This document shows positions 1-6,253 of a stretch of 12,481 nt of DNA, piece by piece (positions within the stretch are counted from its first letter, which is position 1; each line of letters opens with the position of its first letter). Where the stretch lies: the NCBI GenBank assembly GCA_017545325.1, contig JAFWOX010000127.1, positions 1-12,481 of the forward strand, given 5' to 3'. The notes beneath the pieces are model-generated. The model saw only the letters and a list, made by a program, of their open reading frames with translations. It searched no databases and had not been told where the DNA came from. Source of the stretch: Oscillospiraceae bacterium. GTDB lineage: Bacteria > Bacillota_A > Clostridia > Oscillospirales > Oscillospiraceae. Position numbers and translations under genes: made by a program.

Positions 1-799
1 AGTGGAGGCAGGGCTTCAGCTTCCCGTCGGCGGTGAGGCGCAGACGGTTGCAGCTCCCGCATAAGTGGGCGCTGACGGGGCTGATGAGGCCCACGTTCCC
101 CTGCGCTCCCGGCAGGCGATAGAGCCTGGCAGCCCCGCCGTCCTCGGCCAGCGGTTCCAGCTCCGGAAGCCGCCGCAGCACCTCGGTATAGGGCAGATAG
201 GCTTCCTTTCCGAAGCCGATTTCTCCCATGGGCATCAGCTCAATGAAGCGCATATCCAGGGGATACTTCAGGGTCAGGGCCGCCAGTTCTTCGATCTCGT
301 CGTCATTGAAGCCGCCGATCAGCACGGCGTTCAGCTTGATTTTCTCGAAACCCGCTTCCAGGGCGGCATGGATGCCCGCCAGGGCCTCCGAAAGATGGCC
401 GCAGCGGGTGATCTGTGTGTATTTCTCCTCCTTCAGGGTATCCAGGCTGATGTTCAGCCGCCGTACCCCCGCTTCCCGAAGAGGTACCGCCAATTCAGGC
501 AGACGAATTCCGTTGGTGGTCATGCAGACCTCCCGGATGCCGGGAACTGCGGCGGCCCTTCGGCAGATGGAGAGGATATTCTTCTTCACCAGGGGTTCCC
601 CGCCGGTGATGCGCAGCTTGGTGACCCCCAGGGAGGCGGCGGCCTCCACCGCCAGGATCATCTCGTCCTCCGTCAGCATGGCCTCGTGGTCTTTCTTTTG
701 GACTCCCTCCTCCGGCATGCAGTAGCGGCAGCGGAGGTTGCACAGGTCTGTGACGGAGAGGCGGAGATAGGTGATCTCCCGCCCGAACTTATCCAGCAT
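1..799 (-). CDS. moaA: GTP 3',8-cyclase MoaA (radical SAM, Moco step 1), 3' end missing
   Basis: MoaA converts GTP, with SAM and a 4Fe-4S cluster, to 3',8-cyclo-GTP, the first committed step to molybdopterin. The visible 266 residues start MLDKFGREITYLRLSVTDLC. The radical SAM cluster cysteines are C20, C24 and C27 (C-x3-C-x2-C, in CNLRCRYC). The SAM-binding GGEP motif is at about residues 66-69. The C-terminal second-cluster cysteines C247, C250 and C264 (C-x2-C-x13-C) are all present. The family is usually about 320-330 residues, so about 55-60 C-terminal residues lie beyond the left edge. The ATG at 799 follows the upstream gene's TGA (803-801) after one base. A GGGAG (812-808) sits 8 bases before the ATG, inside the upstream gene, so translation is probably coupled. 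It is the last visible gene of the mod-moe-moa operon. Function is sure; the true 3' end is not visible. Confidence 0.96.
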   Translation of the reverse strand, partial: MLDKFGREITYLRLSVTDLCNLRCRYCMPEEGVQKKDHEAMLTEDEMILAVEAAASLGVTKLRITGGEPLVKKNILSICRRAAAVPGIREVCMTTNGIRLPELAVPLREAGVRRLNISLDTLKEEKYTQITRCGHLSEALAGIHAALEAGFEKIKLNAVLIGGFNDDEIEELAALTLKYPLDMRFIELMPMGEIGFGKEAYLPYTEVLRRLPELEPLAEDGGAARLYRLPGAQGNVGLISPVSAHLCGSCNRLRLTADGKLKPCLH

Positions 800-800
800 C

Positions 801-1817
801 TCAGTATCTCCCGAAGCTGCAATTGGGGAAGTGGCAGGCCTTGCACTGCTGGCAGAGGCCCCCTTCGCCCAGATTGATGAGGTCCTGCTTCGTCAGGCGG
901 TCCCCGGTGTAGATCTGGGGCAGCAGTACGTCGAACATGGTGGTGGGCAGGCTGATGGCCGCCCCCGGCACCCCCAGGATGGCGCAGGAGCCCAGGTAGG
1001 CCGCCAGGGTCATATTCCCCGGCTGGGAGGGGACCCCGTGGGTGACGATCTCCGCCCCCAAAAGCCGGATGGCGGTGGGGGTCAGGTCGTCCGGGTCCAC
1101 GGACATGCCGCCGGTGAAGATGAGGAAATCCGCCCCGGCCTCCAGGAAGCCCCGAGCCGCGGAGACGATCATATCCAGGTCGTCGTCGCAGAGCTTCACC
1201 CCGCAGATAACCCCAGGGTAGTTTGCCAGCTTCCGGCGGACAACGGGCTCGAATTTATCCTGGATCCTGCCGGAATAGACCTCGCTGCCGGTGATGATAA
1301 CGCCGACCTTCCGGGGCTGATAGGGCCGCAGCTCCAGCAGCTTCCGGCCCCGGCAGAGCTTTTCCGCTTCGATGATCTGACTCTCCTTCGTCACCAGGGG
1401 CACGATGCGCATGGAGGCCAGGCGGGCGCCCGCCTCCACGGGATAATGGTCCGGCAGGGCGGTGATGGTGATATCCCCGATGGAATTGATCTGCCGCAGC
1501 AATTCCGTATCCAGGCGGAACTGCCCCCGGATATCCGCCTTCAGCAGCATCTTGCCTTCGGAAGGCCCCTCATAATGGGCCCCCTCCACGGGAGCCATGG
1601 CGGCCAGGCGCAGGGCGCAGTCCTCCTCATGGAGCTCCCCCGCGTTCTCCTCCCAGATGAAGACATGCTTCTTGCCGATATCCAGCAGCCGGGGGATATC
1701 CTCAGCCTGAATGACGTGGCCCCGCTTGAACAGGGCGCCCTTGAAGCCGTCGAACATGGCGGTGATATCGTGGCACAGGGTCATGCCCACCGCATCTTCC
1801 ACATTGACCTTTTTCAT
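801..1817 (-). CDS. MoeA/MoaB-fold molybdopterin-binding protein with C-terminal four-cysteine tail
   Basis: This is a 338-residue protein of the MoeA-like molybdopterin-binding group found in anaerobic Firmicutes next to moa/moe genes; its exact reaction is not established from sequence. The MoCF-binding domain is visible: VGVIITGSEV (172-181), FTGGMSVDPDDLTP (234-247) and LGVPGA (281-286), the equivalents of the TGSEL, TGGVSAGDYD and SGNP motifs of MoeA. The N-terminal half (RGHVIQAEDIPRLLDIGKKH, 32-51) looks like part of a MoeA-type domain, but the full MoeA domain 1/2 signature is absent, and the protein is about 65 residues shorter than its MoeA neighbour. The last 17 residues carry C322, C325, C328 and C333 (C-x2-C-x2-C-x4-C), a possible metal or Fe-S site that ordinary MoeA lacks. 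The ATG overlaps the moeA stop as ATGA (1817-1814), so the two are translationally coupled. It may handle molybdopterin delivery or insertion in partnership with MoeA; that is inference. Confidence 0.85.
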   Translation of the reverse strand: MKKVNVEDAVGMTLCHDITAMFDGFKGALFKRGHVIQAEDIPRLLDIGKKHVFIWEENAGELHEEDCALRLAAMAPVEGAHYEGPSEGKMLLKADIRGQFRLDTELLRQINSIGDITITALPDHYPVEAGARLASMRIVPLVTKESQIIEAEKLCRGRKLLELRPYQPRKVGVIITGSEVYSGRIQDKFEPVVRRKLANYPGVICGVKLCDDDLDMIVSAARGFLEAGADFLIFTGGMSVDPDDLTPTAIRLLGAEIVTHGVPSQPGNMTLAAYLGSCAILGVPGAAISLPTTMFDVLLPQIYTGDRLTKQDLINLGEGGLCQQCKACHFPNCSFGRY

Positions 1818-3031
1818 CGCAGCATAAATCCTTTCAGTTTGGTGCCGGCGGGGAGAGGACCGCTCCCCGCCGGAATCACGGCCATCACATCGCAGCCCGC
1901 GGCGCTGGAGAGCACGCCGTTTCCCTGCTTCGGGGACAGAGTCATCTCCGCTGCCCCCTGGGAGAACGTCAGTCTGCCCCGGAGAAGGCGGGTGACGGGA
2001 CTTTTCTTTTTGAAGCCGTCCAGCAGGGTCACCGTCAGCTCCCCGGGAAGGCAGTCGCGGCGGCCGCAGAGCTTTTTCAGGGCGGGAAGGACCACGGCCC
2101 AGAAGCTCGTCATGGCGGCGGCGGGATTGCCGGAAAGGCCGCAGAGGAGCTTTCCCTCCCCCAGGCCGCAGCAGCAGGCCATGCCCGGCTTCATGTCCAC
2201 CCGGCGGAAGAGCACCTCCGCCCCGCAGGCCTCCATGGCCGCGGGAGTCAGGTCATAATCCCCCGCGGAGACGCCGCCGGTGAGGATGACCGCGTCGCAG
2301 CCGGCCTCCCCCTCCCGGATGAGGGCGGCGATGGACTCCGTCCGGTCCCCGGAGGAGCCCAGCCAGACGGGTTCGCAGCCGGCCTCCCACAGCAGGGCCG
2401 TAAAGGTATAGCGGTTGGAGTTATAGATCTTCCCCGGCTGCGGCGGCTCGCCCGGCTCGATGAGCTCGCTGCCGGTGGAAATGACGCCCACCCGGGGCCT
2501 CCGATATACCTCCAGGGCGGGGATCCCTTGGGCGGCGAGGGTGCCCAGGGTCCCGGCGTCCAGGGGGCCGCCCGCCGACCCCAGCGTTTCCCCGGCCCGC
2601 ACGTCCTCCCCGGCCCGGACGATGTTGTCTCCCGACCGGACAGGGTCGAAAAGGGTGACGGTCTCTGCGGTGAACGCCGTCTTTTCGTACATGATCACGG
2701 CGTCCGCCCCCTCGGGGATGGGCGCGCCGGTCATGATGCGGATGGCGGCGCCCTCCGCAGCGGCAAAGCGGGGAAGGCTGCCCGCCGGGACCTCCTCCAG
2801 AACCCTCAGGGTCACCGGCGTCTCCCGGGAGGCCCCGGCGGCGTCGGCGGCGCGGAAGGCATAGCCGTCATAGGGGGAACGGTCGAAGGGGGGCACATCC
2901 CGGAGGGCGGTCACCCCTTTTGCCAGGATGCGTCCGCCGCAGGCCTCCAGGGGAAGGATCTCCGTCCCCACGCTGTGTACCCTTTCCAGCAGGAGCTCCC
3001 GGGCCTTTTCAAAAGACAGGCTGTTTTTCAT
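1814..3031 (-). CDS. moeA: Molybdopterin molybdenumtransferase MoeA
   Basis: MoeA inserts molybdate into (adenylylated) molybdopterin to give active Moco in the cytoplasm. From the start at 3031 it has 405 residues, normal for the family. Motifs in order: DVPPFDRSPYDGYAF (45-59, the conserved PxFDxSxxDGYA), TGAPIPEGADAVI (101-113), GDNIVRAGEDV (134-144), GVISTGSEL (182-190), TGGVSAGDYD (251-260, with the conserved acidic residue), KPGMA (281-285) and LSGNPAAAM (299-307). An upstream ATG at 3037 overlaps the modC stop, but the GGAGG (3043-3039) lies only one base from it, whereas it lies 7 bases from the ATG at 3031. I therefore choose 3031, which leaves 2 bases after the modC TGA. The gene overlaps the next one by ATGA. 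Its place directly after modBC links molybdate uptake to insertion. Confidence 0.95.
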   Translation of the reverse strand: MKNSLSFEKARELLLERVHSVGTEILPLEACGGRILAKGVTALRDVPPFDRSPYDGYAFRAADAAGASRETPVTLRVLEEVPAGSLPRFAAAEGAAIRIMTGAPIPEGADAVIMYEKTAFTAETVTLFDPVRSGDNIVRAGEDVRAGETLGSAGGPLDAGTLGTLAAQGIPALEVYRRPRVGVISTGSELIEPGEPPQPGKIYNSNRYTFTALLWEAGCEPVWLGSSGDRTESIAALIREGEAGCDAVILTGGVSAGDYDLTPAAMEACGAEVLFRRVDMKPGMACCCGLGEGKLLCGLSGNPAAAMTSFWAVVLPALKKLCGRRDCLPGELTVTLLDGFKKKSPVTRLLRGRLTFSQGAAEMTLSPKQGNGVLSSAAGCDVMAVIPAGSGPLPAGTKLKGFMLR

Positions 3032-3033
3032 GG

Positions 3034-4077
3034 TCATTCCTCCAGTAGCAGGAGCGCTTCTTCCGGCAGCCGGACGCAGACGTTCTCCCCCCGCAGGCGG
3101 GCCCAGGTCTCCTTATCCAGCTCCCAGCCCAGAAGGGCCGCGCTGTCCGATCCGCAGCGGAGCATGATGGTCACGGAGAAGGGATTCTCGATCTCCTCCT
3201 CCACCCGGCAGAACAGGATGTTGCTTCCCCGCTCCCCGGGTCCGGCCGGCTGAATATCGTGCATGCGGATGCCGACAAAGGCGGCGCTGCCCGCTTCCCG
3301 GGGACCGGTGAGATTGACCCCCCAGTCGGCAGCCCGGATACGCCCGTCCGGCAGCTTTTCCGCCCGGGAGATATTCTGGCAGCCCGTGAGGAAGGCCCCC
3401 GTCCGGGTCACCGGATCCGCGAACAGGTCTTTTTTGGTCCCGCATACTTCCACCCTTCCCCGGTCCATCACGGCGATCCGGTGGGAGAGGCGGAATACCT
3501 CGTCCCGGTTGTGGGAGACCAGGAGCACGGTCTTCCCGAATCGGGCGATGGTGCGGCGCAGCTCCTCCTCCAGCTGGAAGCGCAGCTGGCTGTCCAGGGC
3601 GGAAAAGGGCTCGTCCAGGAGCAGGAGCTGAGGCTCGTTCACCAGGATCCTCGCCAGGGCCACCCGCTGCTGCTGTCCGCCGGACAGGCGGGCCGGATGG
3701 GCCTCCTCCAGCCCGGTGAGATGCATGGCGGCGATGATCTCGGGCAGGACCTCCCCAGCCCGCTTCCTGTCCCGGATGCCGCAGCGGATGTTCTGGGTCA
3801 CGGTCATGTTGGGAAAGAGGGCGTATTGCTGGAAAAGGTACCCCACCTTCCGCTGCTGGGGCGGAAGATTAATGCGCTTCCCGCTGTCATAGAGCACAAC
3901 GCCGTCCAGCTCGATCCGGCCCCGGTCCGGCTTTTCGATCCCCGCGATGCATTTGAGGGTCATGCTCTTCCCGCAGCCGGAGGCCCCCAGCAGGGCCAGG
4001 ACCTCCCGGTCCGCCTCAAAGGAGACCTTCAGGGAGAAATCCCGCAGCTTCTTTTCGATGTCCACCAGGAGGGCCAT
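3034..4077 (-). CDS. modC: Molybdate ABC transporter ATP-binding protein ModC
   Basis: This is the ATPase subunit energising ModB at the cytoplasmic face of the membrane. The 347 residues show a Walker A GASGCGKS (31-38), Q-loop LFQQYALFPN (81-90), ABC signature LSGGQQQR (131-138), Walker B LLLLDEPF (151-158), D-loop SALD (159-162) and switch histidine LLVSHNRDE (185-193). The stretch from about 235 to the end is the length of the C-terminal regulatory region (TOBE/MOP-like in ModC and CysA relatives). I assign a TOBE-like fold by position and family, not by a diagnostic motif. The ATG at 4077 follows the modB TGA (4081-4079) by one base, with a G-rich tract just upstream inside modB. Sulfate or tungstate ATPases look similar; the neighbouring modA, modB and moe/moa genes make molybdate most likely, with tungstate possible. 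Confidence 0.94.
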   Translation of the reverse strand: MALLVDIEKKLRDFSLKVSFEADREVLALLGASGCGKSMTLKCIAGIEKPDRGRIELDGVVLYDSGKRINLPPQQRKVGYLFQQYALFPNMTVTQNIRCGIRDRKRAGEVLPEIIAAMHLTGLEEAHPARLSGGQQQRVALARILVNEPQLLLLDEPFSALDSQLRFQLEEELRRTIARFGKTVLLVSHNRDEVFRLSHRIAVMDRGRVEVCGTKKDLFADPVTRTGAFLTGCQNISRAEKLPDGRIRAADWGVNLTGPREAGSAAFVGIRMHDIQPAGPGERGSNILFCRVEEEIENPFSVTIMLRCGSDSAALLGWELDKETWARLRGENVCVRLPEEALLLLEE

Positions 4078-4078
4078 G

Positions 4079-4744
4079 TCACGCGCCCCCCTTCTGTTTC
4101 TTCTCCAGCATGTTCACCGCCAGGAGCACTACGGCGGAGATGGCCATATTGATGAGCACCCACCGCAGGGCCCCGGCGTCGTCATTGGTGCGCCAGAGCT
4201 GGTAGACCGTGGTGGAGATGGTGGCGGTGCGGCCCGGGGTATAGCCCGCGATCATGCTGGTGGCGCCGTACTCCCCCAGAGCCCGGGCGAAGGCCAGCAC
4301 CGTTCCCGCCAGGATGCCCTGGCGGCAGAAGGGCATGCGGATGCGCCAGAAAATGTAGCTGTTCCGAAGGCCCAGGGTCTGGCCGGAATAGGCCAGGGTC
4401 TCATCGAAGGCCTCGAAGGCGCCCCGGGCAGTCCGGTACATCAGGGGGAAGATGACCACCGTGGTGGCAAAGATGGCGGACCACCAGGTCATGGTCATCC
4501 TGACGCCGAAGACGGCCAGCACCCAGGCCCCGATGATGCGCTTGGGCCCCAGGACCCGAAGCAGCAGGTAGCCCACCACCGTGGGGGGCAGCACCAGGGG
4601 CAGCGTCAGGACCACGTCCAGCACGCCCTTCACCGCCCGGGGCGCCTTGGCGATATAGTAGGCGGCAAAGATGCCCACGAAGAAAATGATCACGGTGCTG
4701 ATGCCGGCAATGCGCAGGGAATTGAGTAAAGGATACCAGTCCAT
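4079..4744 (-). CDS. modB: Molybdate ABC transporter permease ModB
   Basis: This is a 221-residue integral membrane permease of the ModB/CysT family; it dimerises to form the molybdate channel. There are about five hydrophobic segments, at roughly residues 10-31, 43-64, 82-104, 143-160 and 193-213. The hallmark LTLPLVLPPTVVGYLLL lies at 47-63. The cytoplasmic coupling loop (EAA-type, E111 to P138, with the conserved G at 125) contacts ModC, and ALGEYGAT (155-162) matches the ALGEFGAT signature of ModB. An AGGTGAT Shine-Dalgarno-like sequence lies just upstream of the ATG at 4744. The length is normal. Unusually, modA is separated from modB by 398 bases rather than being directly adjacent. Confidence 0.94.
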   Translation of the reverse strand: MDWYPLLNSLRIAGISTVIIFFVGIFAAYYIAKAPRAVKGVLDVVLTLPLVLPPTVVGYLLLRVLGPKRIIGAWVLAVFGVRMTMTWWSAIFATTVVIFPLMYRTARGAFEAFDETLAYSGQTLGLRNSYIFWRIRMPFCRQGILAGTVLAFARALGEYGATSMIAGYTPGRTATISTTVYQLWRTNDDAGALRWVLINMAISAVVLLAVNMLEKKQKGGA

Positions 4745-4778
4745 CGGATCACCTGCCCATGCAGTATAAACAGGAATA

Positions 4779-4803
4779 CAGGCGGGCTTTGCGCACCCGC
4801 CTG
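4779..4803 (-). terminator. Hairpin between modA and modB, possible partial terminator
   Basis: Perfect 8-bp arms (CAGGCGGG at 4779-4786 and CCCGCCTG at 4796-4803) enclose a 9-base loop. Read in the direction of mod transcription, the stem is followed by TATTCCTGTTTATA, only moderately U-rich. It could be a leaky terminator or an mRNA-stabilising stem that sets a higher level of ModA than of ModBC, a common arrangement for ABC binding proteins. That role is inferred, and the stem could also simply be part of the repeat-rich gap. Confidence 0.4.
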
Positions 4804-4883
4804 ATCCCGTTGGAATGAAGTCAAGAGGAGAAAAGTGTATGAAATGTATGAATGTGAAATGCAGAAAGGAAGCTTCGTTTTCC

Positions 4884-4943
4884 GCGAAGCGGGTCCGATT
4901 TGAAGCGCGTCAGCGCATCAGGAGAGGGGGGAGAAGCCCACGG
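4884..4943. repeat. 60-bp direct repeat, copy distal to modA
   Basis: This matches 5109-5168 at 59 of 60 positions with an exact offset of 225 bases; the only mismatch is A4923 versus G5148. The other copy contains the last codons and stop of modA, so this one carries a displaced modA 3' end, out of any ModA reading context. Its left edge holds a small CCGC-GAA-GCGG hairpin (4882-4892). Confidence 0.95.
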
Positions 4944-5129
4944 ACGCATAGGATAGCCTCGCAGAGTTCGCGTCCGCAGGCGCGAATCGATTGGGATCAT
5001 TTTCGGGCGGAATTCATTTCTGGCCGAAAATACATCTATCGCCGCAAGTGTCGAAGTGTCCGCCCGAGGCGCGCAGCGGCGATGCAAGCCTTTTCAAATC
5101 GGAGCCCAGCGAAGCGGGTCCGATTTGAA
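4941..5129. repeat. Intergenic block dense in inverted repeats (possible REP/MITE-like element or structured RNA)
   Basis: Most of the 398 bases between modB and modA is this block. It has no convincing gene but at least five inverted repeats in under 200 bases: 4941-4947 with 4970-4976 (7 bp), 4967-4972 with 4981-4986 (6 bp), 4999-5006 with 5024-5031 (8 bp), 5038-5045 with 5076-5083 (8 bp), and 5093-5103 with 5119-5129 (11 bp, perfect, with a further CCC/GGG and GC-GAA-GC stem inside its loop). The last hairpin lacks a U-tract on either side, so it is not a standard terminator. The block is flanked by the 60-bp direct repeat. I infer an intergenic repeat element; whether it is transcribed for a purpose is unknown. 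Confidence 0.7.
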
Positions 5130-5168
5130 GCGCGTCAGCGCATCAGGGGAGGGGGGAGAAGCCCACGG
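5109..5168. repeat. 60-bp direct repeat, copy overlapping the modA 3' end
   Basis: This is the partner of 4884-4943 (59/60 identical, 225-base period). It includes the final eight modA codons plus the TGA at 5145-5143, then 34 bases of downstream sequence. The repeat therefore starts inside a coding sequence and ends in the intergenic hairpin at 5093-5129. Confidence 0.95.
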
Positions 5169-5997
5169 CGGAGAACACCTCCCCGGCCTCCTTGCCCTTC
5201 AGGTATTCAAGGAAGGCCTTGGCCTCCTCGGGATGCTTGCTCACGTTCAGCACGGCGGCGGGATAGATGACCTGGCCGCACATCTCGGCGGTGGCGGTAT
5301 CCACCACGGTGAGGCCGGCGGAGAAGGCGTCGGTGCCATAGATGATGCCGCAGTCCACGGCGGCCTCGGAGACCTGGGTGGTGACCTCCTTCACGTTGGA
5401 GCCGTAGGTGATGACCCCCGCCTCGGCCAGGGCCGCCTCATCCAGCTCAAAGTAGGAGAGGATCTTCTGCGTGTACTGCCCCACGGGCACGTCGCTGTTG
5501 CCCATGGCCAGCATGAGGGTGCCGGCCTTCAGCCCGGCCACCAGATCGTCATAGGTCTGGATATCCTTGGGATTCCCGGCGGGGACCGCCAGGGCCACCT
5601 TGTTCTCCAGCAGGTTCACTCGGGTGCCCTGGAGCACGAAGTCCAGTCCCTCCGTGTTGCCGCCGTCGGCGTCCTTGGCCTTATCCAGCTGGTTCATCTG
5701 CTTGGGAGCGGCGGAAATGAACAGGTCGCAGTCGGCCCCCTCCTGGATCTGGGTCTTCAGGGTGCCGGAGGAGTCGAAGTTGTAAACGATGGTCACATTG
5801 GGCGCGACGGCCTTGTACAGCTCGGCGATCCGGTTCATGGTCTCCGTCATGGAGGCGGCGGCGAATACGATCAGCTCCACGGGCTCCGCGGCGGGAGCTG
5901 CGGTATCGGATGCGGGCTTGGGCCCGGTCTTGGCGCAGCCGGCAAACAGGCACAGGGCCAGGCACAGGCACAGGAGCAGCGCGATGGTTCTCTTCAT
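5143..5997 (-). CDS. modA: Molybdate-binding lipoprotein ModA
   Basis: This is the extracytoplasmic binding protein that captures molybdate (possibly tungstate) and delivers it to ModBC. The 284 residues begin with a lipoprotein signal: K2-R3, a hydrophobic core, then LFAGC with the lipid-anchored C21 (F at the -3 position is a mild deviation from the lipobox). Residues 22-40 are an A/P-rich linker. Family motifs are FAAASMTETM (45-54, the oxyanion-binding serine region), NFDSSGTLKTQI (73-84), DLFISA (91-96), MGNSDVPVGQYTQ (165-177) and GSNVKEVTTQV (199-209), followed by CGIIYGTDA (216-224). The ATG at 5997 has GGAGG (6011-6007) 9 bases upstream. The end, VGFSPLP, lies inside the 60-bp repeat; ModA proteins commonly end soon after such a GF, so the protein looks complete. 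It is the first gene of the operon, behind a leader with a terminator. Confidence 0.95.
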   Translation of the reverse strand: MKRTIALLLCLCLALCLFAGCAKTGPKPASDTAAPAAEPVELIVFAAASMTETMNRIAELYKAVAPNVTIVYNFDSSGTLKTQIQEGADCDLFISAAPKQMNQLDKAKDADGGNTEGLDFVLQGTRVNLLENKVALAVPAGNPKDIQTYDDLVAGLKAGTLMLAMGNSDVPVGQYTQKILSYFELDEAALAEAGVITYGSNVKEVTTQVSEAAVDCGIIYGTDAFSAGLTVVDTATAEMCGQVIYPAAVLNVSKHPEEAKAFLEYLKGKEAGEVFSAVGFSPLP

Positions 5998-6030
5998 GGT
6001 ATTATTCCTCCAAAAGATAATATGTCCGAC

Positions 6031-6060
6031 AAAAAAACCGCCCCTTTCAAAAAGGGACGG
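6031..6060 (-). terminator. Intrinsic terminator in the 5' leader of modA
   Basis: Read on the minus strand, a 10-bp stem (CCGTCCCTTT with AAAGGGGCGG, one G-U pair) with a 3-base loop is followed directly by seven T. It lies 34 bases upstream of the modA start and downstream of the modA promoter, so it can only act on the mod operon itself. This placement is diagnostic of transcription attenuation. A second 6-bp inverted repeat (TGTCCG from 6063-6058 with CGGACA from 6028-6023) shares bases with the terminator arm and could be an alternative pairing. Confidence 0.9.
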
Positions 6061-6196
6061 ACAGCATTACGAGCTTCGCCTGCCTCGGGCAGACGCACGT
6101 ATTCAACCGTCTCCTTTTCAATCAGGAAGGCCAGGCCGTTTCCCGCATGACCCTTTGCCGGAGGACCGACACGGTTCCGACGCCATAGCTGCTGCC
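6060..6196 (-). promoter_or_regulatory. Structured modA leader, candidate Moco-type riboswitch aptamer
   Basis: This 137-nt stretch between the modA promoter and the leader terminator can fold into a closed multi-branch structure. A closing stem pairs 6196-6190 (GGCAGCA) with 6066-6060 (TGCTGTC, one G-U). AGCT at 6187-6190 can pair with AGCT at 6072-6075 as an alternative or extension. There is a hairpin at 6165-6175 (ACCG/CGGT, 3-base loop) and an 8-bp hairpin at 6077-6095. The closing stem ends exactly where the terminator stem begins (shared base 6060), so ligand-dependent folding could gate termination. Moco/Tuco riboswitches are known upstream of mod and moa operons, so that family is the first candidate. 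The family call rests on context and architecture, not on a verified consensus match. Confidence 0.6.
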
Positions 6197-6224
6197 ACAG
6201 GCGGGGGAACTCGAAGACGTTATT

Positions 6225-6253
6225 ATTCTCTCACAAAGATTATTTGTTGTCAA
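6225..6253 (-). promoter_or_regulatory. modA operon promoter
   Basis: On the minus strand, a perfect -35 TTGACA (6253-6248) is followed after 17 bases by GAGAAT (6230-6225, 4 of 6 matches to TATAAT). Transcription would start near 6218 and give a leader of about 220 nt before the modA ATG. The -35 box sits inside a 28-bp palindrome. Confidence 0.7.

Noticed and set aside
1..4744. Tungstate (Tup/Wtp) rather than molybdate system
   Set aside because: The ModA, ModB and ModC signatures and linkage to moeA/moaA favour molybdate. Tungstate uptake cannot be excluded, but nothing in the sequence points to it specifically.
5093..5129. Terminator of modA
   Set aside because: The 11-bp stem is strong, but neither strand has a U-tract after it. 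It is better explained as part of the repeat block.
4884..5168. CRISPR array
   Set aside because: There are only two copies of a 60-bp repeat with a 165-base interval, one overlapping a gene end. No regular spacers or cas genes.
4848..5270. Possible small cysteine-containing protein on the plus strand between modB and modA
   Set aside because: An AGGAG precedes an ATG near 4839, but the frame is Arg-rich and low in complexity, runs through the direct repeats and into antisense modA, and has no recognisable domain.
6117..6185. Leader peptide frame (MASEPC...) upstream of modA
   Set aside because: There is no Shine-Dalgarno, no run of regulatory codons, and it lies inside the proposed folded leader. 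A peptide-based attenuator is not supported.
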